Shown piece by piece: positions 1 through 7,240 of a DNA stretch of 64,000 bases. Numbering within the stretch: the first letter of the stretch is position 1; each line of letters opens with the position of its first letter. Under the pieces are notes generated by a model, which had not been told where the DNA came from, searched no databases, and worked only from the letters and a program-made list of their open reading frames with translations. The DNA lies in NCBI GenBank assembly GCA_018713005.1, contig DVFX01000015.1, forward strand, positions 14,194 to 78,193, written 5' to 3'. A program made the position numbers and the translations under genes. Source of the stretch: Scatomorpha gallistercoris (GTDB lineage: Bacteria > Bacillota > Clostridia > Oscillospirales > Oscillospiraceae).

Positions 1-447
1 AAGCAGCTCAGGCCGCATGGAGAGGGCCAGCCAGAAGGCGGCCTGCTTCTTCATGCCTCGCGAAAAGCGCCTTATCGGCATCTTGCGGTCTATGGGGAAG
101 GCTTCGGCCAAGCGTTCGAAGCGCTCGGCGTCGAAGCTCGGGAACACGCTTTTGTAAAAGCGCATCATGTCGTTGACGTTGGCCTGCGGGAAGTAGAACA
201 CTTCGTCGGGGATGTAGGCCATGCGCGCCTTGACAGCGGTGTTTTCAAACACCGGCTCCCCGTCGGCAAGCACCTGCCCGCTGTCTGCGCGCAGTATGCC
301 CGTTATGTGGCGTATGGCGGTTGCTTTGCCCGCTCCGTTCGGCCCTACCAGCCCGTAGACCGCGCCGGAGGGTATGTGCATGTCCAGTCCGTCCAGGGCC
401 TGATGAGCGCCGAAGCACTTTTTTACCCCGATAAGTTCAATTATCAT
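1..447 (-). CDS. ABC transporter ATP-binding protein (partial, C-terminus off the window)
   Basis: The first 149 residues of an ABC ATPase are present; the 3' end lies beyond base 1. The protein would couple ATP hydrolysis to a membrane permease at the inner face of the membrane. Visible in order: a Walker A-like loop GPNGAGKATAIR near residue 40, a Q-loop region around YIPDEVFYFPQ, and an ABC signature variant FSRGMKKQ near residue 135. The Walker A Ser/Thr after GK is Ala (codon at 322-324), which is unusual because that hydroxyl normally binds magnesium. The ATG at 447 overlaps the end of the GntR gene by 11 bases, the usual arrangement of YtrA-type regulator/ABC operons. Substrate unknown; efflux or a cell-envelope stress role is the family norm. 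Confidence 0.9.
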   Translation of the reverse strand, partial: MIIELIGVKKCFGAHQALDGLDMHIPSGAVYGLVGPNGAGKATAIRHITGILRADSGQVLADGEPVFENTAVKARMAYIPDEVFYFPQANVNDMMRFYKSVFPSFDAERFERLAEAFPIDRKMPIRRFSRGMKKQAAFWLALSMRPELL

Positions 448-808
448 CGTGCGCCGCCCTCCCATCTATCCTGTCCTTGAGCTCCTCCGCCGTGAGTCCG
501 AGGTAGGTCAGCTCCTCCACGGCGTCGTCAAAGGCGCGCAGCAGCTCGTCACGCCGCGCGGAGTCCACGCCCGCCATCTCGCGGGCAAAGCTGCCCTTGC
601 CGGGCACGGAGACGATGTAGCCCTCGTGCTCAAGCTCGCGGTAGGCGCGCTGAATGGTGTTCGGGTTTATAACGAGCTGGCTGGCCAGCTCTCGCACGGA
701 GGGCAGCTTCTCATCCGGCGGCAGCGCGCCGGACACTATGAGCCGCCGCAGCGAGTCCTTGACCTGCTCATAGATGGGACGCGAATCCCGGAAATTTATT
801 GAAATCAT
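437..808 (-). CDS. GntR-family (YtrA subfamily) transcriptional regulator
   Basis: A 123-residue protein with an N-terminal winged helix (PIYEQVKDSLRRLIVSGAL, then a recognition helix around INPNTIQRAYRELEHEGYI) and a short helical C-terminus, the YtrA size class. An in-frame ATG lies 15 bases upstream at 823, but the ATG at 808 has the better ribosome site (GGGGTGAGG just before it). It is the first gene of a transcript that continues into the ABC ATPase, which it very probably represses together with itself. A perfect 6-bp inverted repeat sits between its promoter and start codon (826-844). Confidence 0.93.
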   Translation of the reverse strand: MISINFRDSRPIYEQVKDSLRRLIVSGALPPDEKLPSVRELASQLVINPNTIQRAYRELEHEGYIVSVPGKGSFAREMAGVDSARRDELLRAFDDAVEELTYLGLTAEELKDRIDGRAAHDDN

Positions 809-825
809 CGCCTCACCCCGCAACC

Positions 826-878
826 GTATTAGTCAACTTAATACAGTTAGGATACACCACCTGAAAGCAGTATGTCAA
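826..878 (-). promoter_or_regulatory. Promoter and candidate operator of the gntR-ABC operon
   Basis: Reading the minus strand, TTGACA (873-878), an 18-bp spacer and TATCCT (849-854) form a sigma-A promoter. Immediately downstream is GTATTA-N7-TAATAC (826-844), a perfect inverted repeat covering the expected start of transcription. Its position suits steric repression by the GntR protein encoded just downstream. Confidence 0.65.
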
Positions 879-918
879 GCGATTGTATCAAAGTTGTATC
901 ATGTCGGCCCCAATTAGC

Positions 919-945
919 AAAAAAGGAAGGCCCATCGGGCCTTCC
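919..945 (-). terminator. Intrinsic terminator after yabR
   Basis: A 9-bp perfect stem (GGAAGGCCC, 925-933, with GGGCCTTCC, 937-945), a 3-base loop and, on the minus strand, a run of six T (924-919). It closes the yabP-yabQ-divIC-yabR transcript. Confidence 0.85.
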
Positions 946-957
946 TGTAAAGCTTTA

Positions 958-1425
958 TCAGCGCGAGCGGCGGCGTGTGCGGTGGTCTGCGTACATCTTG
1001 TTGTCGGCCATGCGGCTGTCGGACTCCTGCATGAAGTGTTTGAGTTTGTCCTCGAAGCTGGCGTCGTTGGTCGGGCCGTTTGCATGCGGCACGCTCTGCC
1101 TGTTGTAGTAGGGGCCGCTGTGGCTGCTGCGCGGCTGGCTGTTGCTGTACTGCCTGGGAGCGCGGCTCGGCCTGGCGTTCTGCGTTTCCGGGATCTCCGC
1201 CTTCTTCATGGAGAGGTTTATCTTCCCGTCGTCGGCTATGCCGATAATTTTGACCTTTACGGTCTGTCCGTCCTGGACGTAGTCGTGTACGTCGTTTACG
1301 AATGTGTTGGCGATCTCGGATATGTGGACGAGTCCGCTTTTGCCGTCGGGCAGAGCTACAAAAGCCCCAAATTTGGTAATGCCGGTTACCTTGCCTTCGA
1401 GTACCATTCCCACCTGCAGCTGCAT
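958..1425 (-). CDS. yabR: S1 RNA-binding domain protein, YabR-like
   Basis: A 155-residue protein. Residues 1-75 are a canonical S1 OB-fold (VGMVLEGKVTGITKFGAFV, then GLVHISEIA and VKVKIIGI), and the remainder is a basic, Arg/Ser/Gln-rich disordered tail. S1 domains bind single-stranded RNA; YabR/GSP13 proteins associate with ribosomes. It lies 9 bases after divIC, the same position as yabR in Bacillus, which supports orthology. The tail is longer and more basic than the S1 core requires and may add RNA affinity. Confidence 0.9.
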   Translation of the reverse strand: MQLQVGMVLEGKVTGITKFGAFVALPDGKSGLVHISEIANTFVNDVHDYVQDGQTVKVKIIGIADDGKINLSMKKAEIPETQNARPSRAPRQYSNSQPRSSHSGPYYNRQSVPHANGPTNDASFEDKLKHFMQESDSRMADNKMYADHRTRRRSR

Positions 1426-1434
1426 GTTTTTTCT

Positions 1435-1725
1435 TTATCCCCCTGTATGATATTGCTGTGAATCTATCTCGTCAGGGTATACGAGGCCGAGCCTCTCCCT
1501 GGCAAGTCCTTCAATGACGGATGCCCTGTCAGCCCGGCCTTCGCGCAAAAGCTCTTCAAGCCCGGCGTTTTCCCTCCTCAACTCCGAGGCCCGTTCACTC
1601 AGCGCGTCCCTTGTCCGACTGTATCTCTCTATCTCCGCCCCGGCGGCGGCCAGACCGGCCAGAGCGTACAGAGACAGGGCGGCCGCGGCCAGAAGAGTAA
1701 TCATACCTGCCCTTCCGTGCTTCAC
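1435..1725 (-). CDS. divIC: Septum formation initiator DivIC/FtsB-like
   Basis: A 96-residue bitopic membrane protein: a short cytoplasmic start, one transmembrane helix (about residues 8-28) and an extracytoplasmic coiled coil (ERYSRTRDALSERASELRRE). It ends in the RERLGLVYPDE segment typical of the family. DivIC pairs with FtsL and DivIB in the divisome. The start is GTG at 1725, with AAGGGAG 8 bases upstream. This start lies inside the yabQ reading frame, giving a 131-base overlap. Function is assigned from architecture and from its place between yabQ and yabR. Confidence 0.9.
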   Translation of the reverse strand: MKHGRAGMITLLAAAALSLYALAGLAAAGAEIERYSRTRDALSERASELRRENAGLEELLREGRADRASVIEGLARERLGLVYPDEIDSQQYHTGG

Positions 1726-2191
1726 GGCGCTTGCTCCCTTCGTATTTTCCCGGCCGCCTTTTGGCCCGCCGGTTGCTTAACATTTTAAACCCACAGCGGA
1801 CTTTTGAAAAGATATTTTTTTCAATTTTTTTGATTTTCCTGATTATGCTCAATTTATCAGCCGCTTTGCTGAGCACCTTGCCCAAATTATTAACAAGTTT
1901 ATATAAAAACAGACAAATCGGGCGAGACAGCGTGAGCAGATAAGCAGCCAATCCGGCGCCCAGGCAGCAGAGCATAAACCACCTCAGGCGGCCGTCGCCG
2001 GGACCCAGGGCGAACACAAAGAGCGAAAAGCCTGCGGCTATGCAATAGAGCGCGTCCAGCGCCGCCCGGCTGGACTTGCGCGCAGCGCTGTGCCGGAGCG
2101 CACGGACGAGGTCATAACCAAATCCAAGGAGCGCCCCGGACAGGAGCGAATACACCGCTTGGACGGCCTGTGCGGACAGAGAAAGCTCCAT
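1595..2191 (-). CDS. yabQ: Spore cortex biosynthesis protein YabQ
   Basis: A 198-residue open frame. The N-terminal half has several hydrophobic helices (VYSLLSGALLGFGYDLVRALR; LDALYCIAAGFSLFVFAL) typical of YabQ, a membrane protein of the mother cell needed for cortex formation. The last 40 or so residues are Arg/Gly/Ser-rich and lie over the start of divIC in another frame. That tail may be real, or the functional gene may have ended earlier before a frameshift. It begins 3 bases after yabP. Confidence 0.87.
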   Translation of the reverse strand: MELSLSAQAVQAVYSLLSGALLGFGYDLVRALRHSAARKSSRAALDALYCIAAGFSLFVFALGPGDGRLRWFMLCCLGAGLAAYLLTLSRPICLFLYKLVNNLGKVLSKAADKLSIIRKIKKIEKNIFSKVRCGFKMLSNRRAKRRPGKYEGSKRREARKGRYDYSSGRGRPVSVRSGRSGRRRGGDREIQSDKGRAE

Positions 2192-2193
2192 AG

Positions 2194-2478
2194 TTATCCA
2201 AACAGGCGGCTCCAGAACCCCCCGGCCGCAGGCTGGTCGGAATAGCTCAGGTCGTTGACCATGCCCTCCACAGAGAGCTCCCCTGTGTCCAGGCTCAGCT
2301 TGCCGACGTGCAGCCCGGAGCCGGTGACCGTGAGCTCGCCCAGCACGGTGCGCATGGAGATGCGCTCCTCGTCAAAGCTCAGCACTTCCTCAACGCCGGT
2401 TACCGTCAGGCGCGAGCGCTCATCCATAGTAATGCGCTGCGGCTTGGCCGGGGCCTTGGCCTTGTCCTCGTAACCCAT
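2194..2478 (-). CDS. yabP: Sporulation protein YabP
   Basis: A 94-residue YabP/YqfC-family protein. The core (SRLTVTGVEEVLSFDEERI, then LGELTVTGSGLHVGKL and LDTGELSVEGMVNDLSYSD) is the repeated beta-strand pattern of the family. YabP is a mother-cell protein required for spore maturation. The start is preceded by AAAGGAGGGTGAGAC. A CATATGAT element (2502-2509, minus strand) resembles a sigma-E -10 box, but no convincing -35 was found, so mother-cell control is inferred from the family. Confidence 0.93.
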   Translation of the reverse strand: MGYEDKAKAPAKPQRITMDERSRLTVTGVEEVLSFDEERISMRTVLGELTVTGSGLHVGKLSLDTGELSVEGMVNDLSYSDQPAAGGFWSRLFG

Positions 2479-2697
2479 GTCTCACCCTCCTTTATGAGAC
2501 AATCATATGCCCGTCCGCAGGAAAAAATCAGCGCCGCCGGACAGTTTTTTGCGCGCGGCCCGGCGGCGTGAAGTTTTGAGCATTATTTCCGGGTATACTT
2601 AATGAGCAGGAAAAAATCCGGCGCGGAGTTTGGGAGCTTTTGCCGAAGCCCTTGACGCCGCGCAAATATGTGTTATGTTAACTGTGAGGTGATTGAC

Positions 2698-3246
2698 ATG
2701 TGGAAGAAAACCGCTCTGGCGGCGCTGGCCGTGCTGGCGCTGGCAGCCGCGTATATCCGGCCGGTTTACTCCGTGACCGTCGGCTCCCGTCCGCTTCAGG
2801 GTTCCTGGGACAAGCAGAGCCTTGACGAAGCCTCCGCAATGGCCATGGCCGCAGCCGAGGAGGTGGCGCACTCGGGAAGCCGGGCGCCGGTGTACGAGAC
2901 GAAGATGCATCTGTCGCTCTTACCGGCCAGCTCTGACGCGCCGGAGCTCGCCCGCGAGCTGCTCTCGGGTTACGAGGGCGTGCAGCGGGCCTACAGGGTG
3001 AGCGTGGACGGCGTGGATATAGGCATAGCGGAGGACGCCACAGCCTTCGACGAGATTGTGCTGGCGTACATCGCACAGTACGCGCCCGTGGACTGCGTGA
3101 GCGCCGGGCTGGACAGCCAGGTGGAGCTCGAGGAGGTCTATATCCCGCAGGGCAGGGCCGATGACATCATGGATATATCGGCCAAGCTGCGCGGCGCGGC
3201 GCGCGTGAGCTATATCACGAGCGGGGGTGAGCGGGTGTACGCCTAA
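2698..3246 (+). CDS. Membrane-anchored exported protein of unknown function
   Basis: A 182-residue protein starting at ATG 2698, chosen over an upstream in-frame ATG (2668) because GAGGTGATTGAC directly precedes it. Residues 2-24 form a signal anchor. The rest is extracytoplasmic; the segment YRVSVDGVDIGIAEDATAFD resembles the N-terminal region found before peptidase M23 or G5 domains in Clostridia envelope proteins. No peptidase domain follows, so it is either a stand-alone domain or the remnant of a longer gene. The stop meets the end of the convergent pseudouridine synthase gene. Confidence 0.7.
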   Translation: MWKKTALAALAVLALAAAYIRPVYSVTVGSRPLQGSWDKQSLDEASAMAMAAAEEVAHSGSRAPVYETKMHLSLLPASSDAPELARELLSGYEGVQRAYRVSVDGVDIGIAEDATAFDEIVLAYIAQYAPVDCVSAGLDSQVELEEVYIPQGRADDIMDISAKLRGAARVSYITSGGERVYA

Positions 3247-4136
3247 AATTCCGCCTCTCCGTCCGGCAGCAGGCAGCGCATGTCGTCAGGCAGCGGGGCC
3301 GTGACGCGGATATCCTCGCCGGTGAGCGGGTGGACGAGGCGCAGGGCGGCCGAGTGCAGGGCGGGCCGAGCTATATCGCGGCTGAGCCTGCCGTACAGCC
3401 GGTCGCCGAGCAGCGCGCAGCCTATCGAAGCCATATGTACCCTTATCTGATGCGTGCGCCCTGTCTCCGGCCTGAGCCGCACGAGGCAAAGCCCGTCCCA
3501 GGCGAGCTCCACCTTATAGTGCGTCAGGCTGGGAGCGCCGCCGGGGTCTGTGCAGAAGCGCTTTTCCTCTCCGGCGCGGGCGATGGGTGCGTCGATGATA
3601 CCGCGCTCCTTCGGCGGCATGCCCACGCAGATGGCCAGATACTCGCGCCGGAAAAGCTCCGTGTGCAGCATCCTGCGCAGCCTGTCATGCATGTATCCGT
3701 TCTTGGCCGCGCACATCAGCCCGGTTGTGCCGCGGTCGAGACGGTTCACCGGGTGGAAGGGCGTGTTCGTGCCGAGATAGGCCGAGACCATGGAGCCAAC
3801 CGTGGGCTCGCCCCGCTCGCTGCGGCCGTGTACGGCCATACCGGCAGGCTTGTTGATTATCAGGATGTCGTCGTCCTCCCAGACCACGTCCAGCCTGGGC
3901 CCGCCGGGTGAGAAGGCGCCGGGCTTGGCGTCGCCGACGTCCACGGCCAGCACATCGCCCGCGTGCAGGATATCTATGGTCCTGGCGGGCGCGCCGTTTA
4001 TGCGCACGGAGTCAGGCCGGTGTTTTAGCCTGGTCACCAGCCCTGCCGAGAGCCCGAGCTGCCCCTGGAGTACAGAGCGCACGCGCTTGCCCTCGCCCTC
4101 AGGTGGGACGGCGTACTCTATCGTGCGTCCGCTCAC
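3243..4136 (-). CDS. RluA/RluD-family RNA pseudouridine synthase
   Basis: A 297-residue enzyme that isomerises uridine to pseudouridine in rRNA or tRNA. An S4-like RNA-binding domain occupies residues 1-75 (LSAGLVTRLKHRPDSVRING). The catalytic domain carries the signature HPVNRLDRGTTGLM with the catalytic Asp near residue 136. Later motifs include RPETGRTHQIRVHMASIG and GDRLYG. Its ATG overlaps the stop of the upstream macro-domain gene by 4 bases, so the two are translationally coupled. The target uridine cannot be told from sequence. Confidence 0.95.
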   Translation of the reverse strand: MSGRTIEYAVPPEGEGKRVRSVLQGQLGLSAGLVTRLKHRPDSVRINGAPARTIDILHAGDVLAVDVGDAKPGAFSPGGPRLDVVWEDDDILIINKPAGMAVHGRSERGEPTVGSMVSAYLGTNTPFHPVNRLDRGTTGLMCAAKNGYMHDRLRRMLHTELFRREYLAICVGMPPKERGIIDAPIARAGEEKRFCTDPGGAPSLTHYKVELAWDGLCLVRLRPETGRTHQIRVHMASIGCALLGDRLYGRLSRDIARPALHSAALRLVHPLTGEDIRVTAPLPDDMRCLLPDGEAEF

Positions 4137-4648
4137 AGCTCACCGAGGGCCTCTTCATAGGCGCGCTTTGTCCTGCTGTCGAAGCAGACCATGCGCACGC
4201 GCTCAATTTCCGTATGCTCCCCGAGATAGTCAGCTATTGCAGAGAGCGCGACGCGCGCGGCCTTGTCCACGGGATAGCCGTAGACGCCGGTGCTTATAGA
4301 TGGGAAGTCGACAGTTTTGCAGCCGTACCGGCTCGCCAGCTCCAGGCACGAGCGGTAGCAGCCTGCGAGCTTCTCAGCTTCTCCGTGCGTACCGCCGTTC
4401 CAGACGGGACCCGGTGTGTGCAGGACGTACCTGGCCTTCAGGTTGTAGCCCTTTGTTATTTTCGCCTTTCCGGTCTCACAGCCGTGCAGGGTGCGGCACT
4501 CGGCGAGCAGCTGCGGCCCAGCAGCGCGGTGGATTGCGCCGTCCACGCCCCCGCCGCCCAGCAGCGAGGTGTTGGCCGCGTTGGCTATGGCATCGGCGTC
4601 GGAGCGGGTGATGTCGCCCTGTATTATCTCAATGCGTGTCTTGTCCAT
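4133..4648 (-). CDS. Macro domain protein (ADP-ribose/O-acetyl-ADP-ribose binding)
   Basis: A 171-residue single macro domain of the YmdB/MacroD type. Visible motifs: IIQGDITRSDADAIANAANTSLLGGGGVDGAIHRAAG, split here as the GDIT strand, the AIANAANTSLLGGGGVDGA substrate loop and the later SISTGVYGYP loop. Such enzymes remove ADP-ribose or hydrolyse O-acetyl-ADP-ribose. The start at 4648 is chosen because AAAGGAGGCTTCAGC precedes it. No ADP-ribosyltransferase or sirtuin gene is nearby, so its partner is unknown. Confidence 0.93.
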   Translation of the reverse strand: MDKTRIEIIQGDITRSDADAIANAANTSLLGGGGVDGAIHRAAGPQLLAECRTLHGCETGKAKITKGYNLKARYVLHTPGPVWNGGTHGEAEKLAGCYRSCLELASRYGCKTVDFPSISTGVYGYPVDKAARVALSAIADYLGEHTEIERVRMVCFDSRTKRAYEEALGEL

Positions 4649-4695
4649 GCTGAAGCCTCCTTTTAGGCCATGATACCACGCCCTGGGCAAAAAGG

Positions 4696-4723
4696 AAACC
4701 CCGGAACTCTCGTTCCGGGGTTT
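4696..4723 (-). terminator. Terminator of the rplK-rplA operon
   Basis: A 12-bp perfect stem (4696-4707 with 4712-4723), TCTC loop and CCTTTTT following on the minus strand. It lies directly after rplA, separating the ribosomal operon from the macro-domain gene. Confidence 0.88.
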
Positions 4724-4742
4724 TACCTGTATAGAGCCGTAC

Positions 4743-5435
4743 TTACTGGGCCTTGTTGGCGTTAATCTTCACGCCGGGGCCCATGGTGGAAGCGGTGACG
4801 CAGCTCCTGATGTACTGGCCCTTGGCGGCAGCGGGCTTGGCGCGCACGATGGCTCCGATGAGGGTGTTGTAGTTCTCAACAAGCTTCTCGGCGCCGAAGC
4901 TGACCTTGCCGATGGGGCAGTGGATGATGTTGGTCTTGTCGAGGCGGTACTCAACCTTACCGGCCTTGGCCTCGCTGACGGCCTGGGCGATGTTGGGGGT
5001 GACGGTACCGGCCTTCGGGCTGGGCATCAGGCCCTTGGGGCCGAGCAGCTTACCGAGACGGCCGACGACGCCCATCATGTCGGGGCTGGCGATAACGGTG
5101 TCAAACTCGAACCAGTTCTCCTGCTGGATCTTCTGGACGAGCTCCTGGCCGCCGGCGTAATCGGCGCCGGCCGCCTTGGCCTCTTCCTCGCGCTCGGGCT
5201 TGCAGAAAACGAGCACACGGACGGTCTTGCCGGTGCCGTTGGGCAGGACGACGGCGCCGCGGACCTGCTGGTCGGCGTGGCGGGAGTCGACGCCGAGCTT
5301 GACGTGCAGCTCGACGGTCTCGTCGAACTTGGCGCGGCTGGCCTTGCAGACGAGCTCAAAGGCCTCCTGCGGGTCGTACTGAGTCTGCCTATCTATGAGC
5401 TTCTCGCTCTCTTTATAATTCTTACCTCTGAACAA
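4743..5435 (-). CDS. rplA: 50S ribosomal protein L1
   Basis: A 230-residue L1, which binds 23S rRNA at the mobile stalk and helps release deacylated tRNA. It carries the family signature region around MMGVVGRLGKLLGPKGLMPS and GTVTPNIAQAVSEAKAGKVEYR. The start is TTG at 5435 with AGGAGG 8 bases upstream. In many Bacillota rplJ-rplL follow in the same operon; here a terminator comes instead. The 83-base gap to rplK is structured-looking and could hold an autogenous L1 site, but I could not identify one. Confidence 0.98.
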   Translation of the reverse strand: MFRGKNYKESEKLIDRQTQYDPQEAFELVCKASRAKFDETVELHVKLGVDSRHADQQVRGAVVLPNGTGKTVRVLVFCKPEREEEAKAAGADYAGGQELVQKIQQENWFEFDTVIASPDMMGVVGRLGKLLGPKGLMPSPKAGTVTPNIAQAVSEAKAGKVEYRLDKTNIIHCPIGKVSFGAEKLVENYNTLIGAIVRAKPAAAKGQYIRSCVTASTMGPGVKINANKAQ

Positions 5436-5518
5436 TTTGATTTCCTCCTAAAAATGTGGTTCGTCGGAGTTGTTGAGCCTTAGCGGCCCACTTGTCCTCC
5501 CACGTTAGGGGTTTAAGC

Positions 5519-5944
5519 TCAGTCGCCCACCAGGACGCCCATGCTGCGGCAGGTGCCGGCAATCATGCTCATGGCGCTCTCAACGCTGGTGCAGTTGAGG
5601 TCGGGCATCTTCTGCTCGGCTATCTTGCGAAGATCCTCCTTGCTGATGGTGGCAACCTTGTCGCGCTGGGGCACACCGGAGGCCTTGTCGATGCCGCAGG
5701 CCTTCTTTATGAGCAGGGCCGCGGGCGGGGTCTTGGTGATAAAGGTGAAGCTACGGTCGGAGTACACGGTGATGACGACAGGGATCATCATGCCCATGTC
5801 GCCCTTGGTGCGCTCGTTAAAATCCTTGGTGAACTGACCGATGTTCACGCCGTACTGACCCAGAGCGGGGCCGACGGGGGGCGCCGGAGTGGCCTTGCCG
5901 GCCGGCACCTGGAAACGGATATATCCAACGACTTTCTGTGCCAA
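5519..5944 (-). CDS. rplK: 50S ribosomal protein L11
   Basis: A 141-residue L11, the GTPase-associated-centre protein and target of thiopeptide antibiotics. Landmarks: IRFQVPAGKATPAPPVGPALG, KDFNERTKG and the C-terminal RNA-binding end IAGTCRSMGVLV. The start codon is TTG at 5944, with GAGGTG upstream. It sits 47 bases after nusG in the standard nusG-rplK-rplA order. Confidence 0.98.
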   Translation of the reverse strand: MAQKVVGYIRFQVPAGKATPAPPVGPALGQYGVNIGQFTKDFNERTKGDMGMMIPVVITVYSDRSFTFITKTPPAALLIKKACGIDKASGVPQRDKVATISKEDLRKIAEQKMPDLNCTSVESAMSMIAGTCRSMGVLVGD

Positions 5945-5991
5945 GTCAAAGCACCTCTTTCATAATATTTAAGCGGGGGAGGGCGAAGCGG

Positions 5992-6516
5992 TCAATCCTT
6001 GACCGGCTCCACCTGGTCGAGCTCCAAATCGACCGGAGTTTCGCGGCCGAACATGGAGACGACAACGCGCACGCGGTCTTTCTCCGGCTCGAGCTCCTCG
6101 ACCGTGCCGAGGAAGCCGTCCAGCGGGCCGTCGATGACCTTGACCGTGTCCCCGACCTCGAAGCCGACGACAATCTCGTGCCTTTCGACGCCGAGGTCGT
6201 AAATCTCCTGCTCGGTGAGGGGGATGGCCTTGTTGGACGCGCCGACAAAGCCGGTCGCGCCGCGCACGTTGCGGACAAGATGCCAGCTCTCGTCCGTCAT
6301 AATCATCTTGATGAGGACGTATCCGGGGAACACCTTGCGCTCATAGGTCTTTTCACCATTGTCGGTGTGCTCGGTAACGGTCTCCATCGGAATGTTGACC
6401 TCCTGGATGAGGTCGGTCATTTTGCGGTTCTCCGCCGCCTTCATTACAGCGGCGGCAACGGCGTTTTCATATCCCGAGTATGTGTGGACCACATACCATT
6501 TCGCCTCGTCAGCCAT
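5992..6516 (-). CDS. nusG: Transcription elongation factor NusG
   Basis: A 174-residue NusG: N-terminal NGN domain (AKWYVVHTYSGYENAVAAAV; FPGYVLIKM; VRNVRGATGFVG) and a C-terminal KOW domain (EVGDTVKVIDGPLDGFLGTV). It binds the RNA polymerase clamp and links transcription with translation or Rho. The start lies 5 bases beyond secE. Standard length and full domain set. Confidence 0.98.
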   Translation of the reverse strand: MADEAKWYVVHTYSGYENAVAAAVMKAAENRKMTDLIQEVNIPMETVTEHTDNGEKTYERKVFPGYVLIKMIMTDESWHLVRNVRGATGFVGASNKAIPLTEQEIYDLGVERHEIVVGFEVGDTVKVIDGPLDGFLGTVEELEPEKDRVRVVVSMFGRETPVDLELDQVEPVKD

Positions 6517-6521
6517 CGCGC

Positions 6522-6791
6522 TTACACCAGGTCGATGAGGGTCTGGACTCCGAGGGAGGCCAGAGTGTCAAAGAGCCAGAGAGCCACGGCGGCCACGGCC
6601 ATCATAGCCAGCGCCACGCCGGTGTTGGTGGCCACCTGCTTGCCAGTAGGCCAAACGACCTTCTTGACTTCGCTCCTGAACTCGCGGAACCATTTGCCCA
6701 CGCGCTTGAAGAAGGGAAGCTTCTCGTCGGTCTTCTTAACGGCGCTGGTAGAGGTCTTGGCGGGGGCGGAACTCTTGTTTGCTTCTGCCAT
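6522..6791 (-). CDS. secE: Preprotein translocase subunit SecE
   Basis: An 89-residue single-span SecE. The amphipathic segment KRVGKWFREFRSEVKKVVWP is followed by one transmembrane helix (about residues 52-75). It clamps SecY in the Sec translocon. The first 25 residues are a polar Ala/Ser/Lys extension. It lies between rpmG and nusG as in most Bacillota. Confidence 0.97.
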   Translation of the reverse strand: MAEANKSSAPAKTSTSAVKKTDEKLPFFKRVGKWFREFRSEVKKVVWPTGKQVATNTGVALAMMAVAAVALWLFDTLASLGVQTLIDLV

Positions 6792-6815
6792 TAGACTGAA
6801 AACTCCTTTCGCGCC

Positions 6816-6977
6816 TTACTTAGTCTCGTTGTGGACCGTGTACTTGCGGCAGCGGGGGCAGTACTTCTTCATCTCAAGACGGTCAGGCGTGTTCTTCTTG
6901 TTCTTGACCGTGAAGTAGTTGCGCTCCTTGCATTCGCTGCACCTGAGTATAACTTTTACTCTTGCGCCAACAGCCAT
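6816..6977 (-). CDS. rpmG: 50S ribosomal protein L33 (zinc-ribbon type)
   Basis: A 53-residue L33 with two CxxC pairs (CSEC and CPRC), the zinc-binding form. An open frame continues upstream, but the start at 6977 follows AAGGAGGTGCCGAACAA and gives the usual length. It is the first gene of the rpmG-secE-nusG-rplK-rplA transcript. Confidence 0.97.
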   Translation of the reverse strand: MAVGARVKVILRCSECKERNYFTVKNKKNTPDRLEMKKYCPRCRKYTVHNETK

Positions 6978-7106
6978 TTGTTCGGCACCTCCTTGTAGTA
7001 TTGGCCGCGTTTCGGCGGCCTTGTTGCCTCCCTGATGGGACCGGGACAGCCTGTCCGGGCAAAAAATTGCGCACGAAAACAGCCCGTCCGGCCGACAGGT
7101 AAAATT

Positions 7107-7135
7107 AGTATAGCACCGGCGAGGCGATAGGTCAA
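7107..7135 (-). promoter_or_regulatory. Sigma-A promoter of the rpmG-secE-nusG-rplK-rplA operon
   Basis: On the minus strand TTGACC (7130-7135), 17-bp spacer, TATACT (7107-7112). The leader of about 120 bases before rpmG contains two GC-rich hairpins (GGCCGC/GCGGCC near 7003-7020; GGACAG/CTGTCC near 7043-7056) whose role is unknown. Confidence 0.75.
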
Positions 7136-7240
7136 TCATTATTTTTTGTCAGGACAGGTATTTTTTCGAGCCGGGCGGGACAAAAAGTTTGAGTTAGTTC
7201 ATTTTGACTTAACACGCAGTTCATAAGTGCCAGGTATATT

